Positions 9,658 through 19,400 of a DNA stretch of 64,000 nt are shown in pieces (position 1 is the stretch's first letter; every line of letters starts with the position of its first letter). The position numbers and the translations under genes are program-made. The DNA comes from Paraburkholderia caballeronis (GTDB lineage Bacteria > Pseudomonadota > Gammaproteobacteria > Burkholderiales > Burkholderiaceae). The DNA lies in assembly GCF_900104845.1 (NCBI RefSeq), contig NZ_FNSR01000003.1, positions 868,001-932,000 of the forward strand. Reading direction: 5' to 3'. The notes beneath the pieces are model-generated. The model was not told where the DNA came from. It made no database searches and saw nothing but the letters and a program-made list of their open reading frames with translations.

Positions 9658-10623
9658 ATGCTCGACGACGCTTCGAATCACGGTTATCTGCGCACCCGGC
9701 TGAAGATGCGCCACTGGGTGCTGGTCGTCGCGCTCGCGGACGAAGGCGGCCTGCATCGCGCGGCGGCCGCGCTGAGCATCACGCAGCCCGCCGCGTCGAA
9801 GCTGCTGCGCGAACTGGAGGACACGCTCGGCGTCGCGCTGTTCGAGCGGATGCCGCGCGGGATGCGGCCGACGCGCTACGGCGACGCGCTGATCCGCCAT
9901 GCTCGCGCGGTGCTCGGCAGTCTCGACGGCGCGCGGCACGAACTGGCCGCGCTGAAGGACGGCCGGCTCGGCCATGTGGCGATCGGCGCGATCACGTCGC
10001 CCGGCGTGCGCGTGCTGCCGGCCGCGGTCGCGGCGGTCAAGCGCACGCATGCGGACCTGCGCGTGTCGGTCGAGATCGACGCGAGCCATGCGCTGCTCGA
10101 CCGGCTCGCGCAGGACCAGCTCGACATCGTCATCGGCCGTCTGCCGGCCGGCGACGACCGCCCGCCGCTGCGTTACGAGCCGCTGAGCGGCGAGCCGGTC
10201 TGCGCGGCCGTGCGCCCCGGCCATCCGCTGCTCGGCCGCGCGGCGCTGACGCTCGCCGACGTCCACCATCATGCGTGGCTCGTGCCGCCGGCCGGCAGCG
10301 TGCTGCGGCATCGCTTCGACCTGATGTTCCGGCGCGCGAGTATCGCGCCGCCCGCGAACGTCGTCGAGACCGGCGCGCTGCTGTTCGTCACGCGCGTGCT
10401 CGAACAGAGCGACATGATCGCGGTGCTCGCGCAGGACGTCGCGCGTTATTACGCGGCGCACGGGATGATCGCGATGCTGCCGCTGCCGATGGATTGCCGG
10501 ATGGACGACTTCGGCCTGATCACGCGGGCCGACCGTTTGCTGTCGCCGGCCGCAACGGTGATGATCGACGCGCTGCGGGCCGCGAGCCGCGACGCTTATG
10601 CGTCGTGTCCTGCCGCCGGTTGA
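9658..10623 (+). CDS. LysR-family regulator (GbpR/GguR-like)
   Basis: The protein has 321 residues. The N-terminal helix-turn-helix HRAAAALSITQPAASKLLRELEDTLGVALFER is followed by a LysR substrate-binding domain (AIGAITSPGVRVLPAAVA). The start and the TSPG segment resemble the GbpR/GguR branch that controls galactose and arabinose uptake in proteobacteria; that placement is from memory of the family. It is divergent from the sugar-acid dehydratase operon, which it most likely controls. It ends 19 bp from the convergent chemoreceptor gene. Confidence 0.88.
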   Translation: MLDDASNHGYLRTRLKMRHWVLVVALADEGGLHRAAAALSITQPAASKLLRELEDTLGVALFERMPRGMRPTRYGDALIRHARAVLGSLDGARHELAALKDGRLGHVAIGAITSPGVRVLPAAVAAVKRTHADLRVSVEIDASHALLDRLAQDQLDIVIGRLPAGDDRPPLRYEPLSGEPVCAAVRPGHPLLGRAALTLADVHHHAWLVPPAGSVLRHRFDLMFRRASIAPPANVVETGALLFVTRVLEQSDMIAVLAQDVARYYAAHGMIAMLPLPMDCRMDDFGLITRADRLLSPAATVMIDALRAASRDAYASCPAAG

Positions 10624-10642
10624 ACCGGACGCCGCCGCGCGT

Positions 10643-12139
10643 TCAGGACAGCAGCAACGCCGGCTCGAACGCGACGCGCACGCATCCCCAGTGCCGGCCC
10701 TCCACCGCGATCGGCATCGAGAACACGCAGGTGACCTCGCCGGTGTCGCGCACGTAGGTCTGCAACAGATGATGGCGGCGCGACGTCGCCGAACGCTGGC
10801 CGGTATCGTCCGCGAAGATGCGCTTGTGACGGCTGTGCACGCGGTCGATCCGCGGGTCGCCGGTCGGCGGCGCGGAGAAGCGGCGATGATGCGCGGGCAT
10901 GTAGCAGTTCGCGTCGTAAGCGACCGCGAAGATCAGGCCGTCGCGCGTGTCGAGCATCTCGTCGAACAGCGCCTGCAAACCGCCCTCGACCCTGTCGTCG
11001 TACGACGTCGTGTACTTTTGCGGCGACGTGCCGGGTATCGGCCGGTACTGCTGGTCGAAGAGGTTCGCGCCGCTCCTCGCCGCCTGCTCCAGATAAGCCT
11101 GCACGCGATCGCGGAACCGCTCGACGTCCGCGAGCAGCACGTCGTGGCGACTGCCCCGCAGCGGCAGCGTCGAGCCGAGGCCGTGCAGGTTCTCGGTTTC
11201 GTCGCGCAGCACCCTGCTGCTCGACTGCGCGGTCGCCATCGCGTCGGCCACCGCCACCGAGCGCACGCGCATCTCGTGAATCTGGCCGGTCAGCTCGACG
11301 TTCGCGTGATGGATGTCCTCGAACGCGCGGCCGACCAGCGCCATGTTGCGGTCGGTCGCCTCCAGGTCGTTCACGACTTCCGCGAAACGCAGCACGCTGC
11401 GGTCGATCACGGCCGTGCATTCGCTGCTGCCGCCGTGCACCCGCTCGATCTGCTCGCGCAGCGCGCCGATGCCGGTCAGCGTCTGCGTCGCGAGGTCCGC
11501 GATCGAGCGGTTCGCGTCCTGCACGCGCTGCGCGAGCAGCTTCACTTCCGCCGCGACCACCGAGAAACCGCGGCCGGCCGGACCCGCGCGCGCGGCCTCG
11601 ATCGACGCGTTGATCGCGAGCAGTTTGGTCTGCGCGGATACGCTCTCGATCAGCTTCACGACGTCGCCGATCTTCGCGGTGCGCGCATGCAGCGTGCCGA
11701 TGTCCTGCGCGACGTCGCCGAGCCGTTCGTTCGCCGCGCGGTTGAGTTGCGACACGCCGGTCAGGTCGCGATGCGCGTCGCGGATCGCGGCGAGATTGTC
11801 GGCAGTCGCGCGGCACACGGTATCGACATGCGTGCGCGCATCGTCGACGACCCGCGCCACGGCGACGCTGCCGGTATCCGCGCCGGTCGCGAGTTCGCGC
11901 TGCTCGTGCGCGAGTTCGACGGTGCGCGCGATGCACTGCCCGAGCCGCGCCGCCTCGACGCCGATGCGCGTGCTCGCGGCGCGCAGTTCCTCGATCATCT
12001 CGCGGATGCGCCGGCGTCCGACCCGCGCGGGCAACCCCGTCGCGCGCAACAGCCGCCGCCACGCGCCGTCCGGTGACGACGGGGATGACGGGGACGATGC
12101 GGCAGGCGAATCCGCGACAGAATCAGACAGGGTGTTCAT
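10643..12139 (-). CDS. Soluble methyl-accepting chemotaxis protein with C-terminal sensor domain
   Basis: The protein has 498 residues and no transmembrane segment or signal peptide. After a Ser/Pro-rich head come coiled-coil helices and the MCP signalling tip (about residues 170-215, VSAQTKLLAINASIEAARAG with GRGFSVVAAEV). The last 150 residues hold a separate domain with YRPIPGTSPQKYTTSYDDRVE, then an FAVAYDANCYMPAHH segment and an HWGCVRVAF end. It recurs C-terminally in cytosolic receptors of alpha- and betaproteobacteria and probably senses an internal cue. The start at MNTLSD has an AAGGG site. A start 27 codons upstream is possible but lacks support. Confidence 0.85.
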   Translation of the reverse strand: MNTLSDSVADSPAASSPSSPSSPDGAWRRLLRATGLPARVGRRRIREMIEELRAASTRIGVEAARLGQCIARTVELAHEQRELATGADTGSVAVARVVDDARTHVDTVCRATADNLAAIRDAHRDLTGVSQLNRAANERLGDVAQDIGTLHARTAKIGDVVKLIESVSAQTKLLAINASIEAARAGPAGRGFSVVAAEVKLLAQRVQDANRSIADLATQTLTGIGALREQIERVHGGSSECTAVIDRSVLRFAEVVNDLEATDRNMALVGRAFEDIHHANVELTGQIHEMRVRSVAVADAMATAQSSSRVLRDETENLHGLGSTLPLRGSRHDVLLADVERFRDRVQAYLEQAARSGANLFDQQYRPIPGTSPQKYTTSYDDRVEGGLQALFDEMLDTRDGLIFAVAYDANCYMPAHHRRFSAPPTGDPRIDRVHSRHKRIFADDTGQRSATSRRHHLLQTYVRDTGEVTCVFSMPIAVEGRHWGCVRVAFEPALLLS

Positions 12140-12200
12140 GCGCGTTTCCCTTCGCATCGACCCGGCCCGCGAGCATCCCGCGCGCGAACCGGAAAGTCTG

Positions 12201-12229
12201 AAAAAAAGGGGCGCCGGCACTGCGCGCCC
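12201..12229 (-). terminator. Intrinsic terminator after the porin gene
   Basis: On the minus strand GGGCGC and GCGCCC form a GC-only 6-bp stem with a 9-base loop, followed by C and seven T. It starts 37 bp after the porin stop and precedes the chemoreceptor start, so the two genes are separate transcription units. Confidence 0.75.
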
Positions 12230-12265
12230 GCCAACTCCACTACGTGGAGGACTCCATGACCCTGC

Positions 12266-13363
12266 TCAGAACAGCGTGCGCAGGCTGACGCTCGCGCCGA
12301 AGTTGTTCGCCTTGCCGGCGAACGTCAGCGGACCGTTCGGATCATCGACCGACGCGCCGGACAGATGGCTGTGATCGACTTCGACGTACACGTCGGTGCG
12401 CTTGCTGAGGATGTAGTCGGCGATCCCGTACACGGTCTGGGTCGTGCCGCTGCGGCCCGGTGCGACGTTGTTCGCGTGGTCGTACGCATACGACGCGATG
12501 AAGCGCCATTGCGGCGCGAGCTGATACGTCGCGCCGACGCGCACGAACACGTCGTTGCGCGCGCTCGTCTGCGCGCCGGATACGGTCGTCACGTTGCTGA
12601 TGATGTTCGTGTTCGCGAGCGGCGCGCTGGTGTTCGTCGCGCCGACCGAGAAACCCGCGTCGCGGCGCGCGTCGATCCCGTACAGGTACAGGCCGAGCGG
12701 TCCCCACGCGTAGGTGCCGCCGAGCGAGCCGACGACCAGCTTGTGACCGCCGCCGTCCTTCGACTCCGCGCCCGCGACGCCGACCTTGCCGCCGTTGAAG
12801 TTGTAGATCAGCGACGCGGTGGTCGTGCTGCCCGCCGCGTTGCTGCCCGGCTGGCCGCCGAACGAACGCTGCACCTGCAGCGCAACCGGGCCGAAGCGGT
12901 TTTCGTATTGCAGCGTGTTGTCGAAGCGGATGCCGACGAGGAACAGCGACCAGTCGGTCGCGTTGATGTTGCCGCCGCCGATCGGATCGAAGTTGAATGC
13001 GTAGAAGTTGTAGATGCCGCCGTACTGGCGTCCGGCCTTCAGCGTGCCGAACGTGTCGTTCTGCAACCCGACCCACGCGAAGCGGCCAAATAGCTGCGAC
13101 TGCTGGTCCGACTTGCCGGTCGCGATGTTGAAGCCCGATTCGAGCTGGAAGATCGCGCGCGTGCCGCCGCCGAGTTCCTCGACGCCCTTCAGGCCGAAGC
13201 GGTTGCCGTTGACCGCGCCTTCGTTCATGCCGAACGTGTTGCCCGCGCCGGAAGTCTGGAAACGCACCGCTTCGTCGATCAAGCCGTACAACGTGACGCT
13301 CGACTGCGCATGCGCGGCGCAGCAGATCAACGCCAGGCCTGCCCCGCTGATGATTCTTTTCAT
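12266..13363 (-). CDS. Gram-negative porin (Burkholderiales trimeric type)
   Basis: This 365-residue outer-membrane porin has a signal peptide MKRIISGAGLALICCAAHA with a cut before QSSVTLYG, the standard first strand of these porins. The middle has FGRFAWVGLQNDTFGTLKAGRQY, the conserved strand-turn with constriction residues. The C-terminus ends in phenylalanine (SLRTLF) for BAM recognition. It sits downstream of a LysR gene on the same strand. A 20-bp motif about 200 bp upstream recurs before the 5-oxoprolinase gene, which suggests it supplies that pathway. Confidence 0.93.
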   Translation of the reverse strand: MKRIISGAGLALICCAAHAQSSVTLYGLIDEAVRFQTSGAGNTFGMNEGAVNGNRFGLKGVEELGGGTRAIFQLESGFNIATGKSDQQSQLFGRFAWVGLQNDTFGTLKAGRQYGGIYNFYAFNFDPIGGGNINATDWSLFLVGIRFDNTLQYENRFGPVALQVQRSFGGQPGSNAAGSTTTASLIYNFNGGKVGVAGAESKDGGGHKLVVGSLGGTYAWGPLGLYLYGIDARRDAGFSVGATNTSAPLANTNIISNVTTVSGAQTSARNDVFVRVGATYQLAPQWRFIASYAYDHANNVAPGRSGTTQTVYGIADYILSKRTDVYVEVDHSHLSGASVDDPNGPLTFAGKANNFGASVSLRTLF

Positions 13364-13558
13364 TCGAGTTCCTTATCGATTTATTCGAACCGCGGCGGCT
13401 GGTTGCCTGCGGCTCTCGACCCGCTGCATCGAAAAGCCTGCGCTTTGCGAAGCAGCCCTTGCCCCATGCCGTGCTGTGCCGCGATGCGGTCACGCACGAC
13501 ATGTCCCCGAGCACGGCAAATTTTTATGCAACGTGCGGGACAGGTCGAACTCGAAATT

Positions 13559-13578
13559 TAAATCGGCCGTATAAGGAA
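13559..13578 (-). promoter_or_regulatory. 20-bp motif shared with the 5-oxoprolinase upstream region (copy 1)
   Basis: TAAATCGGCCGTATAAGGAA on the plus strand lies in the 246-bp gap between the LysR stop and the porin start, 196 bp upstream of the porin. It matches the copy at 20265-20284 at 18 of 20 bases. The two differences (positions 7 and 10) are a compensatory pair around the central GC. It is a candidate binding site for the adjacent LysR protein. Confidence 0.5.
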
Positions 13579-13609
13579 TTCGAATACCGGCGCAACGGAC
13601 GGCGCGCGC

Positions 13610-14542
13610 CTAGACGACGATGCGCGCGGCGTCCTCGCCGAGCCGCGCCGCGTACTTGCGCACCGTTTCGATGGCGATCTCCACGAGCCGCTCGGTCCAG
13701 TCGGTGCCGGTGCGCCACGCGATCACGAACGGCAGCGGCGGCGGCACCTCCAGCCCTTCGAGCCGCCGCAGCACGCCTTTTTCGAGCGGCATCGGCACCA
13801 GCGCCGGCGGCATCGCCGCGACGCCGAAACCGGCCTGCGTGAGCTGGATCATCGCGGCCACCGAGTTCACGCAGCTCACGCGCGCCTCGCTGATGCCGTA
13901 CGACTGCATCAGCCGCAGCAGGTCCTGGTGCGGCCGCGAATGGCGGGAGTACGTAATGAGCCGCTCGTTGCCGAGCCGCCGCAGCGCGGACGTCGCCGAT
14001 TCGTCGGGCCGCAGCCCGTCGATCGGCGTGTTCGCAGCCGCGATCCAGCCGACCGACAGTTCGAGCACTTCGACGCTGCGGATCGTCTCGTCGCGCAGCA
14101 TGTCGGTCTGGATCACCATGTCGAGCATCCCGCGCCGCAACTGCTCGTTCAGGTTCAGCGCCGTTTCCGACGTGACTTCGATGTCGAGATTCGGATAATG
14201 GGCCATCACGTCCGCGACGAAATCGACGAACCACGAATGGATCGCGCTGTCCATCGCGCCGATCCGGATCGTGCCGTACGCGAACTTCTCGCCCTGCAAC
14301 GATTCGTAGAGCTGCGTCATCGACTGGCTGACCTGCTCCGCGTGCCGCAGCACCCGCTCGCCTTCGCGCGTCAGCGTGACGCCCTTGGGCTCGCGCTTGA
14401 ACAGCTTCGCGCCGAGTTCCTGCTCCAGCACCGAGATGCGGCTCGAAATCGCCGCCTGCGTCGAATGCAGTTTCTCCGCCGCGAGGCTGAAACTGCGCAG
14501 TTTTGCCACCCAGATGAACGTTTCGAGGAACTTCAGATTCAC
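13610..14542 (-). CDS. LysR-family transcriptional regulator
   Basis: The protein has 310 residues. The N-terminal helix-turn-helix FSLAAEKLHSTQAAISSRISVLEQELGAKLFKR is followed by the effector domain (FAYGTIRIGAMDSAIHSWFVDFVADVM). It lies between the oxoprolinase/DUF operon and the porin, all on the minus strand. A hairpin separates it from DUF979. The repeated motif upstream of both flanking units makes it the best candidate regulator of both. Its inducer is unknown; 5-oxoproline or a hydantoin-like lactam is an inference from the neighbours. Confidence 0.9.
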   Translation of the reverse strand: MNLKFLETFIWVAKLRSFSLAAEKLHSTQAAISSRISVLEQELGAKLFKREPKGVTLTREGERVLRHAEQVSQSMTQLYESLQGEKFAYGTIRIGAMDSAIHSWFVDFVADVMAHYPNLDIEVTSETALNLNEQLRRGMLDMVIQTDMLRDETIRSVEVLELSVGWIAAANTPIDGLRPDESATSALRRLGNERLITYSRHSRPHQDLLRLMQSYGISEARVSCVNSVAAMIQLTQAGFGVAAMPPALVPMPLEKGVLRRLEGLEVPPPLPFVIAWRTGTDWTERLVEIAIETVRKYAARLGEDAARIVV

Positions 14543-14569
14543 GCTACGCCTCCCCCGTCGATGCCAATG

Positions 14570-14608
14570 CGCGAAGGCCGGGTTGCGCGTGCAAGCCCGG
14601 CCTTCGCG
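14570..14608. terminator. Strong hairpin between DUF979 and LysR genes
   Basis: CGCGAAGGCCGGG (14570-14582) and CCCGGCCTTCGCG (14596-14608) are perfect 13-bp arms. Inner TTGC/GCAA pairing extends the stem. It lies 38 bp beyond the DUF979 stop and ends the oxoprolinase operon. No real U tract follows on either strand, so it may act as an mRNA 3'-end stabiliser or a weak terminator. Confidence 0.55.
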
Positions 14609-14645
14609 TTCTCCCTATAGCCGCAGCGCGTCGCGCCGCGTGCGC

Positions 14646-15596
14646 CTACAGCAGAGTATTCAACAGAAATATATTGATGACCAGCAGCGCGAGCGCGGTG
14701 GGCGCCTGCGCGCGGATCACGCCGTACCGGTCCGGCAGTTCCAGCAGCGCGGCCGGCACGATGTTGTAGTTCGCGGCCATCGGCGTGAGCAGCGTGCCGC
14801 AATAGCCGGAGAACATGCCGATCGCGACCATCGGCGCCGGGTTGCCATGGAACACGCCGATCAGCACCGGCACGCCGACGCCGCCCGTCATCACCGGGAA
14901 CGCGGCGAAGCCGTTGCCCATGATGATCGTGAACAGCGCCATGCCGACGCAATACACGACGACCGCGACAAAACGATAGTCGAGGTCGATGTACGACGTG
15001 GTCAGATGCGCGACCGCCTTGCCGACGCCCGCGTCCGCGAACACGAGGCCGAGCATGCCGAGCATCTGCGGCAGCACGACCGCCCACGACAGCGCATCGA
15101 CCAGCCGGCGCGCCTCCTTCACGCCCTGCGCCGCCGAATCGCGCGTCAGCCGGCATGCGAACGCGAACGCGATCACGCAGCCGATGCCGAACGACGCGAG
15201 CGTCGCGTTCTTCGGATCGATCAGCGCGACGCCGCCGAACACGAGATGCGGCGCGAGCAGCGTGCCGGCCACGGCGACGAGCGGAATCGTCAGCGCGGGC
15301 AGGAACAGCCGGTTGCCGTGGCGCAGCGCGCTCGCGCGCCGCTCTTCCTCGGCCGGCACCTTCGGCTTCGCGCCGACCACGCCGCCGAAGCCGGCCACTA
15401 CCGCCATCGCGACGACGAGCACGCCGACCACGTCGGCCGGCAACTGGTCGCCGGCGAGGAAGATCACGCCGTAGACGATCCAGAAGCCACCGGCGAGGAA
15501 CCGCTTCGGATGCTCGCGATCGCTGACAATGATCCCGCCGATCACGAACAGCAGCAGGCCGAGCAGCCAGAAGAACAGATTGAGCGAGACGATCAT
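14646..15596 (-). CDS. DUF979 family membrane protein, putative 5-oxoproline transport component
   Basis: This 316-residue integral membrane protein has about nine hydrophobic segments. It starts MIVSLNLFFWLLGLLLFVIGG and contains conserved polar loops such as YCVGMALFTIIMGNGFAAFPV and MFSGYCGTLLTPMAANYN. It belongs to the DUF979 family, which is nearly always encoded beside DUF969; in Firmicutes the pair accompanies pyrrolidone-carboxylate peptidase. The ATG overlaps the DUF969 stop (ATGA), so the two are coupled. Beside a 5-oxoprolinase, a permease for 5-oxoproline or a related lactam is the simplest role. No function has been shown in this sequence. Confidence 0.85.
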   Translation of the reverse strand: MIVSLNLFFWLLGLLLFVIGGIIVSDREHPKRFLAGGFWIVYGVIFLAGDQLPADVVGVLVVAMAVVAGFGGVVGAKPKVPAEEERRASALRHGNRLFLPALTIPLVAVAGTLLAPHLVFGGVALIDPKNATLASFGIGCVIAFAFACRLTRDSAAQGVKEARRLVDALSWAVVLPQMLGMLGLVFADAGVGKAVAHLTTSYIDLDYRFVAVVVYCVGMALFTIIMGNGFAAFPVMTGGVGVPVLIGVFHGNPAPMVAIGMFSGYCGTLLTPMAANYNIVPAALLELPDRYGVIRAQAPTALALLVINIFLLNTLL

Positions 15597-16366
15597 GCGT
15601 TTTCTCCGTGCGCGTGAACGGTGTCCGCACCCGCATCGCGATCCGAAGGCGCGGACGCGGGCGTTGAAGAAGAGGAGGATGACGAAGCATGGCGGGCGAG
15701 CCAGCCGTCGAGGCGGTACAGCCGGAAGCCGTGGACGATGAACGCCGCGAGCGCGGTCGGCATCCCCCACAGCGCGACGCGCATCGGCTCGACCGCGATC
15801 CCCGCTTCCTTCAGGAACGTGACCATCAGCACGATCGCGCCGAACGCGACGAACACGTCCTCGCCGAAGAACAGGCCCACGTTGTCCGCCGACGCCGCGA
15901 ATGCGCGCAGCCGGTAGCGCACCGCGTCGGTCAGCTTGCCGTAACGCGCCTCGGCCGCGCCCTCGGCCATCGGCGCGACGAGCGGGCGGACCATCTGCGG
16001 ATGGCCGCCGAGGCCGGTCAGACCGAGCGCGGCGGTGATCTCGCGCACGAACAGATACGCGACCAGCAGCCGGCCCGGCGTCGCCGCGCGGATGCCGCCG
16101 ATCCAGATCTGCGCGCGCTCGCGCAGGCCGTGCCGCTCCAGCAGGCCGATCACCGCGAGCGGCAACAGGATGATGAGCGGGATCACACGGGTTTTCACGA
16201 AGCCGCTGCCGATCGCGACGAAAATGCGGTCGAGCGGAAAATGCGCGGCAAAACCGGTTGCGATCGCCGCCAGCGTGACGATCAGCATCGGATTGAAGCG
16301 CAGCACGAAACCGACAACGATCACGGCCACGCCGATCAGCGGATACAGGTTCACTGCGGATTGCAT
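15593..16366 (-). CDS. DUF969 family membrane protein, putative 5-oxoproline transport component
   Basis: This 257-residue membrane protein of the DUF969 family has helices at LYPLIGVAVIVVGFVLRF, then LIVTLAAIATGFAAHF and further on. Conserved loops read VREITAALGLTGLGGHPQMV and ADNVGLFFGEDVFVAFGA. The last 40 residues are Ser/Ala-rich and end HAHGENA, probably cytoplasmic and disordered. It lies 105 bp after the 5-oxoprolinase gene and overlaps DUF979. DUF969 and DUF979 together have the size and layout of a two-subunit carrier, but the transport role is inferred from conserved context alone. Confidence 0.85.
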   Translation of the reverse strand: MQSAVNLYPLIGVAVIVVGFVLRFNPMLIVTLAAIATGFAAHFPLDRIFVAIGSGFVKTRVIPLIILLPLAVIGLLERHGLRERAQIWIGGIRAATPGRLLVAYLFVREITAALGLTGLGGHPQMVRPLVAPMAEGAAEARYGKLTDAVRYRLRAFAASADNVGLFFGEDVFVAFGAIVLMVTFLKEAGIAVEPMRVALWGMPTALAAFIVHGFRLYRLDGWLARHASSSSSSSTPASAPSDRDAGADTVHAHGENA

Positions 16367-16471
16367 CGAAGGTTCTCCAGGTGCAGCGGGTGGTAAACGT
16401 CCCGCCGGATGGGCGGGACGGCCGACATCGCGCGCTTTCCTTGCGTTGCCGCCGCGCGCTGTTGTTCTCTT

Positions 16472-19400
16472 TCAGCCGGCGCGGCCGTAACCGCCGCCGC
16501 CGGGCGTTTCGATCACGAACACGTCGCCCGGATGGACCGTCGCCGTGTGCGTCGCGCCGAAGTGATCGACTTCGCCGCCCGCGCGCTCGATCCAGTTGCG
16601 GCCGACGCTGCCGTTCTCGCCGCCCGCGAGCCCGAACGGCGGCACGCGGCGGCGGTTCGCGAGGATGTTCGCGGTCATGGTCCGCGTGAAGCGGATGCGC
16701 CGCACCGCGCCGTCGCCGCCCGGCTGCTCGCCGGCGCCGCCGCTGCCCCAGCGGATCGCGTGCTGCTCGACGATCACCGGGAAGCGCCATTCGATCACCT
16801 CGGGGTCGGTCATCCGCGAGTTCGTCATGTGCGTCTGCACCGCCGACGTGCCCGGATGCGCGCGCCCCGCGCCGGAGCCGCCGGCGATCGTCTCGTAGTA
16901 CTGTTGCGCGTCGTCGCCGAACGTGAAGTTGTTCATCGTCCCCTGCGAGCCGGCCATCACGTTCAGCGCGCCGTACAGCGCGTCGGTGATCGACTGCGAC
17001 ACCTCGACGTTGCCCGCGACGACCGCCGCCGGATAAACCGGGTTCAGCATCGAGCCGTGCGGAATCACGATCTCGATCGGGCGCAGCACGCCTTCGTTCA
17101 TCGGGATGTCGTCGGTCAGCAGCGTGCGGAACACGTACAGCACCGCCGCCTTGCACACCGAGCCCGGCGCGTTGAAGTTGGTGCCGCGCTGCTCGCTCGT
17201 GCCGGTGAAGTCCACCCGCGCGACGCGCCGCTCGCGGTCGATCGTCACGTTCACGCGGATCTGCGCGCCGTCGTCCATCTCGTACGTAAACGCGCCGTCC
17301 GACAGCGACGCGATCGCGTTGCGCACCGCGTCCTCCGCGTTGTCCTGCACGTGGCCCATGTACGCGAGCACGACGTCCGCGCCGTAGCGCGACACCGCGC
17401 GCAGCAGTTCGGTCGCGCCGCATTCGCACGCGGCGATCTGCGCGGTCAGGTCCGCGATGTTCTGGTCGATGTTGCGGCTCGGATACGGGCCGGTCGCGAA
17501 CAGCAAGCGCACCGCCGGTTCGAGGAACGCGCCCGCCTCGACGATCTTCACGTTGTCGAGCAGCACGCCCTCTTCCTCGATCGTCGTGCTGTTCGGCGGC
17601 ATCGAGCCCGGCGTGATGCCGCCGACGTCGCCGTGATGGCCGCGCGCGGCCACGTAGAACAGCAGGTCGTCGCGCTCGCCGTAGACCGGCATCACGACCG
17701 TGATGTCCGGCAGGTGCGTGCCGCCGTTGTACGGCACGTTCAGCATGAACACGTCGCCGCGCCGCATCGAATCGCCATGCTCGCGGATCACGCTCAGCAC
17801 GCTGTCGCTCATCGAGCCGAGGTGCACCGGAATGTGCGGCGCGTTCGCGATCAGCCCGCCGTCGCGGTCGAAGATCGCGCACGAGAAGTCGAGCCGCTCC
17901 TTCATGTTGACCGAGTACGAGGTCTTTTCGAGCGTCACGCCCATCTGCTGCGCGATCGACATGAAGATGTTGTTGAAGATCTCCAGATGCACCGGATGGC
18001 GCGCGGTCGTGATCGCGTGCGCGGCGGACTGCGCGGCGCCGGCCGCGTCCGCGCTTTTTTCGAGCCGCAGCGTGCCGTCTTCGAGCACGAGCGCGGACCA
18101 GCCGGGTTGCAGCACGATCGTCGAGATTTCCTCGGTAATGAGCGCAGGACCGTCGAGCCGCGCGCCGACCGCGAGGTCGCGGCGCGCGTGCAGCGGCACC
18201 GCCGCCGCGCGGCCGCCGACGACCATCGTCGCGCGTGCGTCGGCGGGCGTAACGGACGTGGCGTTCGCGACGCGCGGGACCGCGCCGTGCAGCGTCGGCG
18301 GATCGGTCAGGCCAATCGCCTCGACGACGATCGATTCGACGATCAGCGGCTTGGTCGGCATTGCGAAGCCGTAACGCTTGCGATGCAGCGTCTCGAACGC
18401 GTGTTTCATCGTTGCCGCGTCGGCAAACGGCACTTCGAGCGTCGAATCGGTGTTCTGATACTTGAGCCGCGCGCCGCGCGATGCCTCGGTGCGTTCGCGC
18501 GGCACCCGCTGAGCGACGATCGCCTCGATCGCGTCGTGTTCGAGCGCGTCGAACTGGGCGTCCAGCGCGCCGACCGTCGCCGCGTCGAGCGCCGCCTCGA
18601 CCGCGCGCTCGCGCAGCACGCGCAGGTCCGCGAGCCCCATGCCGAACGCGGACAACACGCCCGCGAACGGATGCAGCACGATGCGCCGCATCCCGAGCGC
18701 GTCCGCGACCTCGCACGCGTGCTGGCCGCCCGCGCCGCCGAACGCGCACAGCGCGTAGTCGGACACGTCGTGGCCGCGCTCGACCGAGATCGTCTTGATC
18801 GCCTGCGCCATGTTGTCGACCGCGACCGCGAGGAAACCTTCCGCGACCGCTTCCGCGCTCATCGTGCGGCCCGTGTCGCGCTCGACCTGCTGCGCGAGTT
18901 CCGCGAACCTGCGGCGCACGATCTCCACGTCGAGCGGCTGGTCGCCGTTCGGGCCGAACACGTGCGGGAAATGACCGGGCTGCACGCGGCCAAGCATCAC
19001 GTTGCAGTCGGTGACCGTCAGCGGGCCGCCGTTGCGATAGCTCGCCGGCCCCGGGTACGCGCCGGCCGATTCCGGGCCGACCTTGAAGCGGCCGTTCTCG
19101 AAACTGCAGATCGAGCCGCCGCCGGCCGCGACCGTGTGAATGTCCATCATCGGCGCGCGCACGCGCACGCCCGCCACCTGGGTTTCGAACACGCGCTCGT
19201 ACGCGCCGTCGTAATGCGCGACGTCGGTGGACGTGCCGCCCATGTCGAAGCCGATTACCTTGTACTCGCCGGCCGCCTCGCTGGTGCGCACCGCGCCGAC
19301 GATGCCGCCGGCCGGCCCGGACAGGATCGCGTCCTTGCCGCGAAAACGCCCGGCGTCCACGAGGCCGCCGCTCGACTGCATGAACATCAGCCGCACCGAG

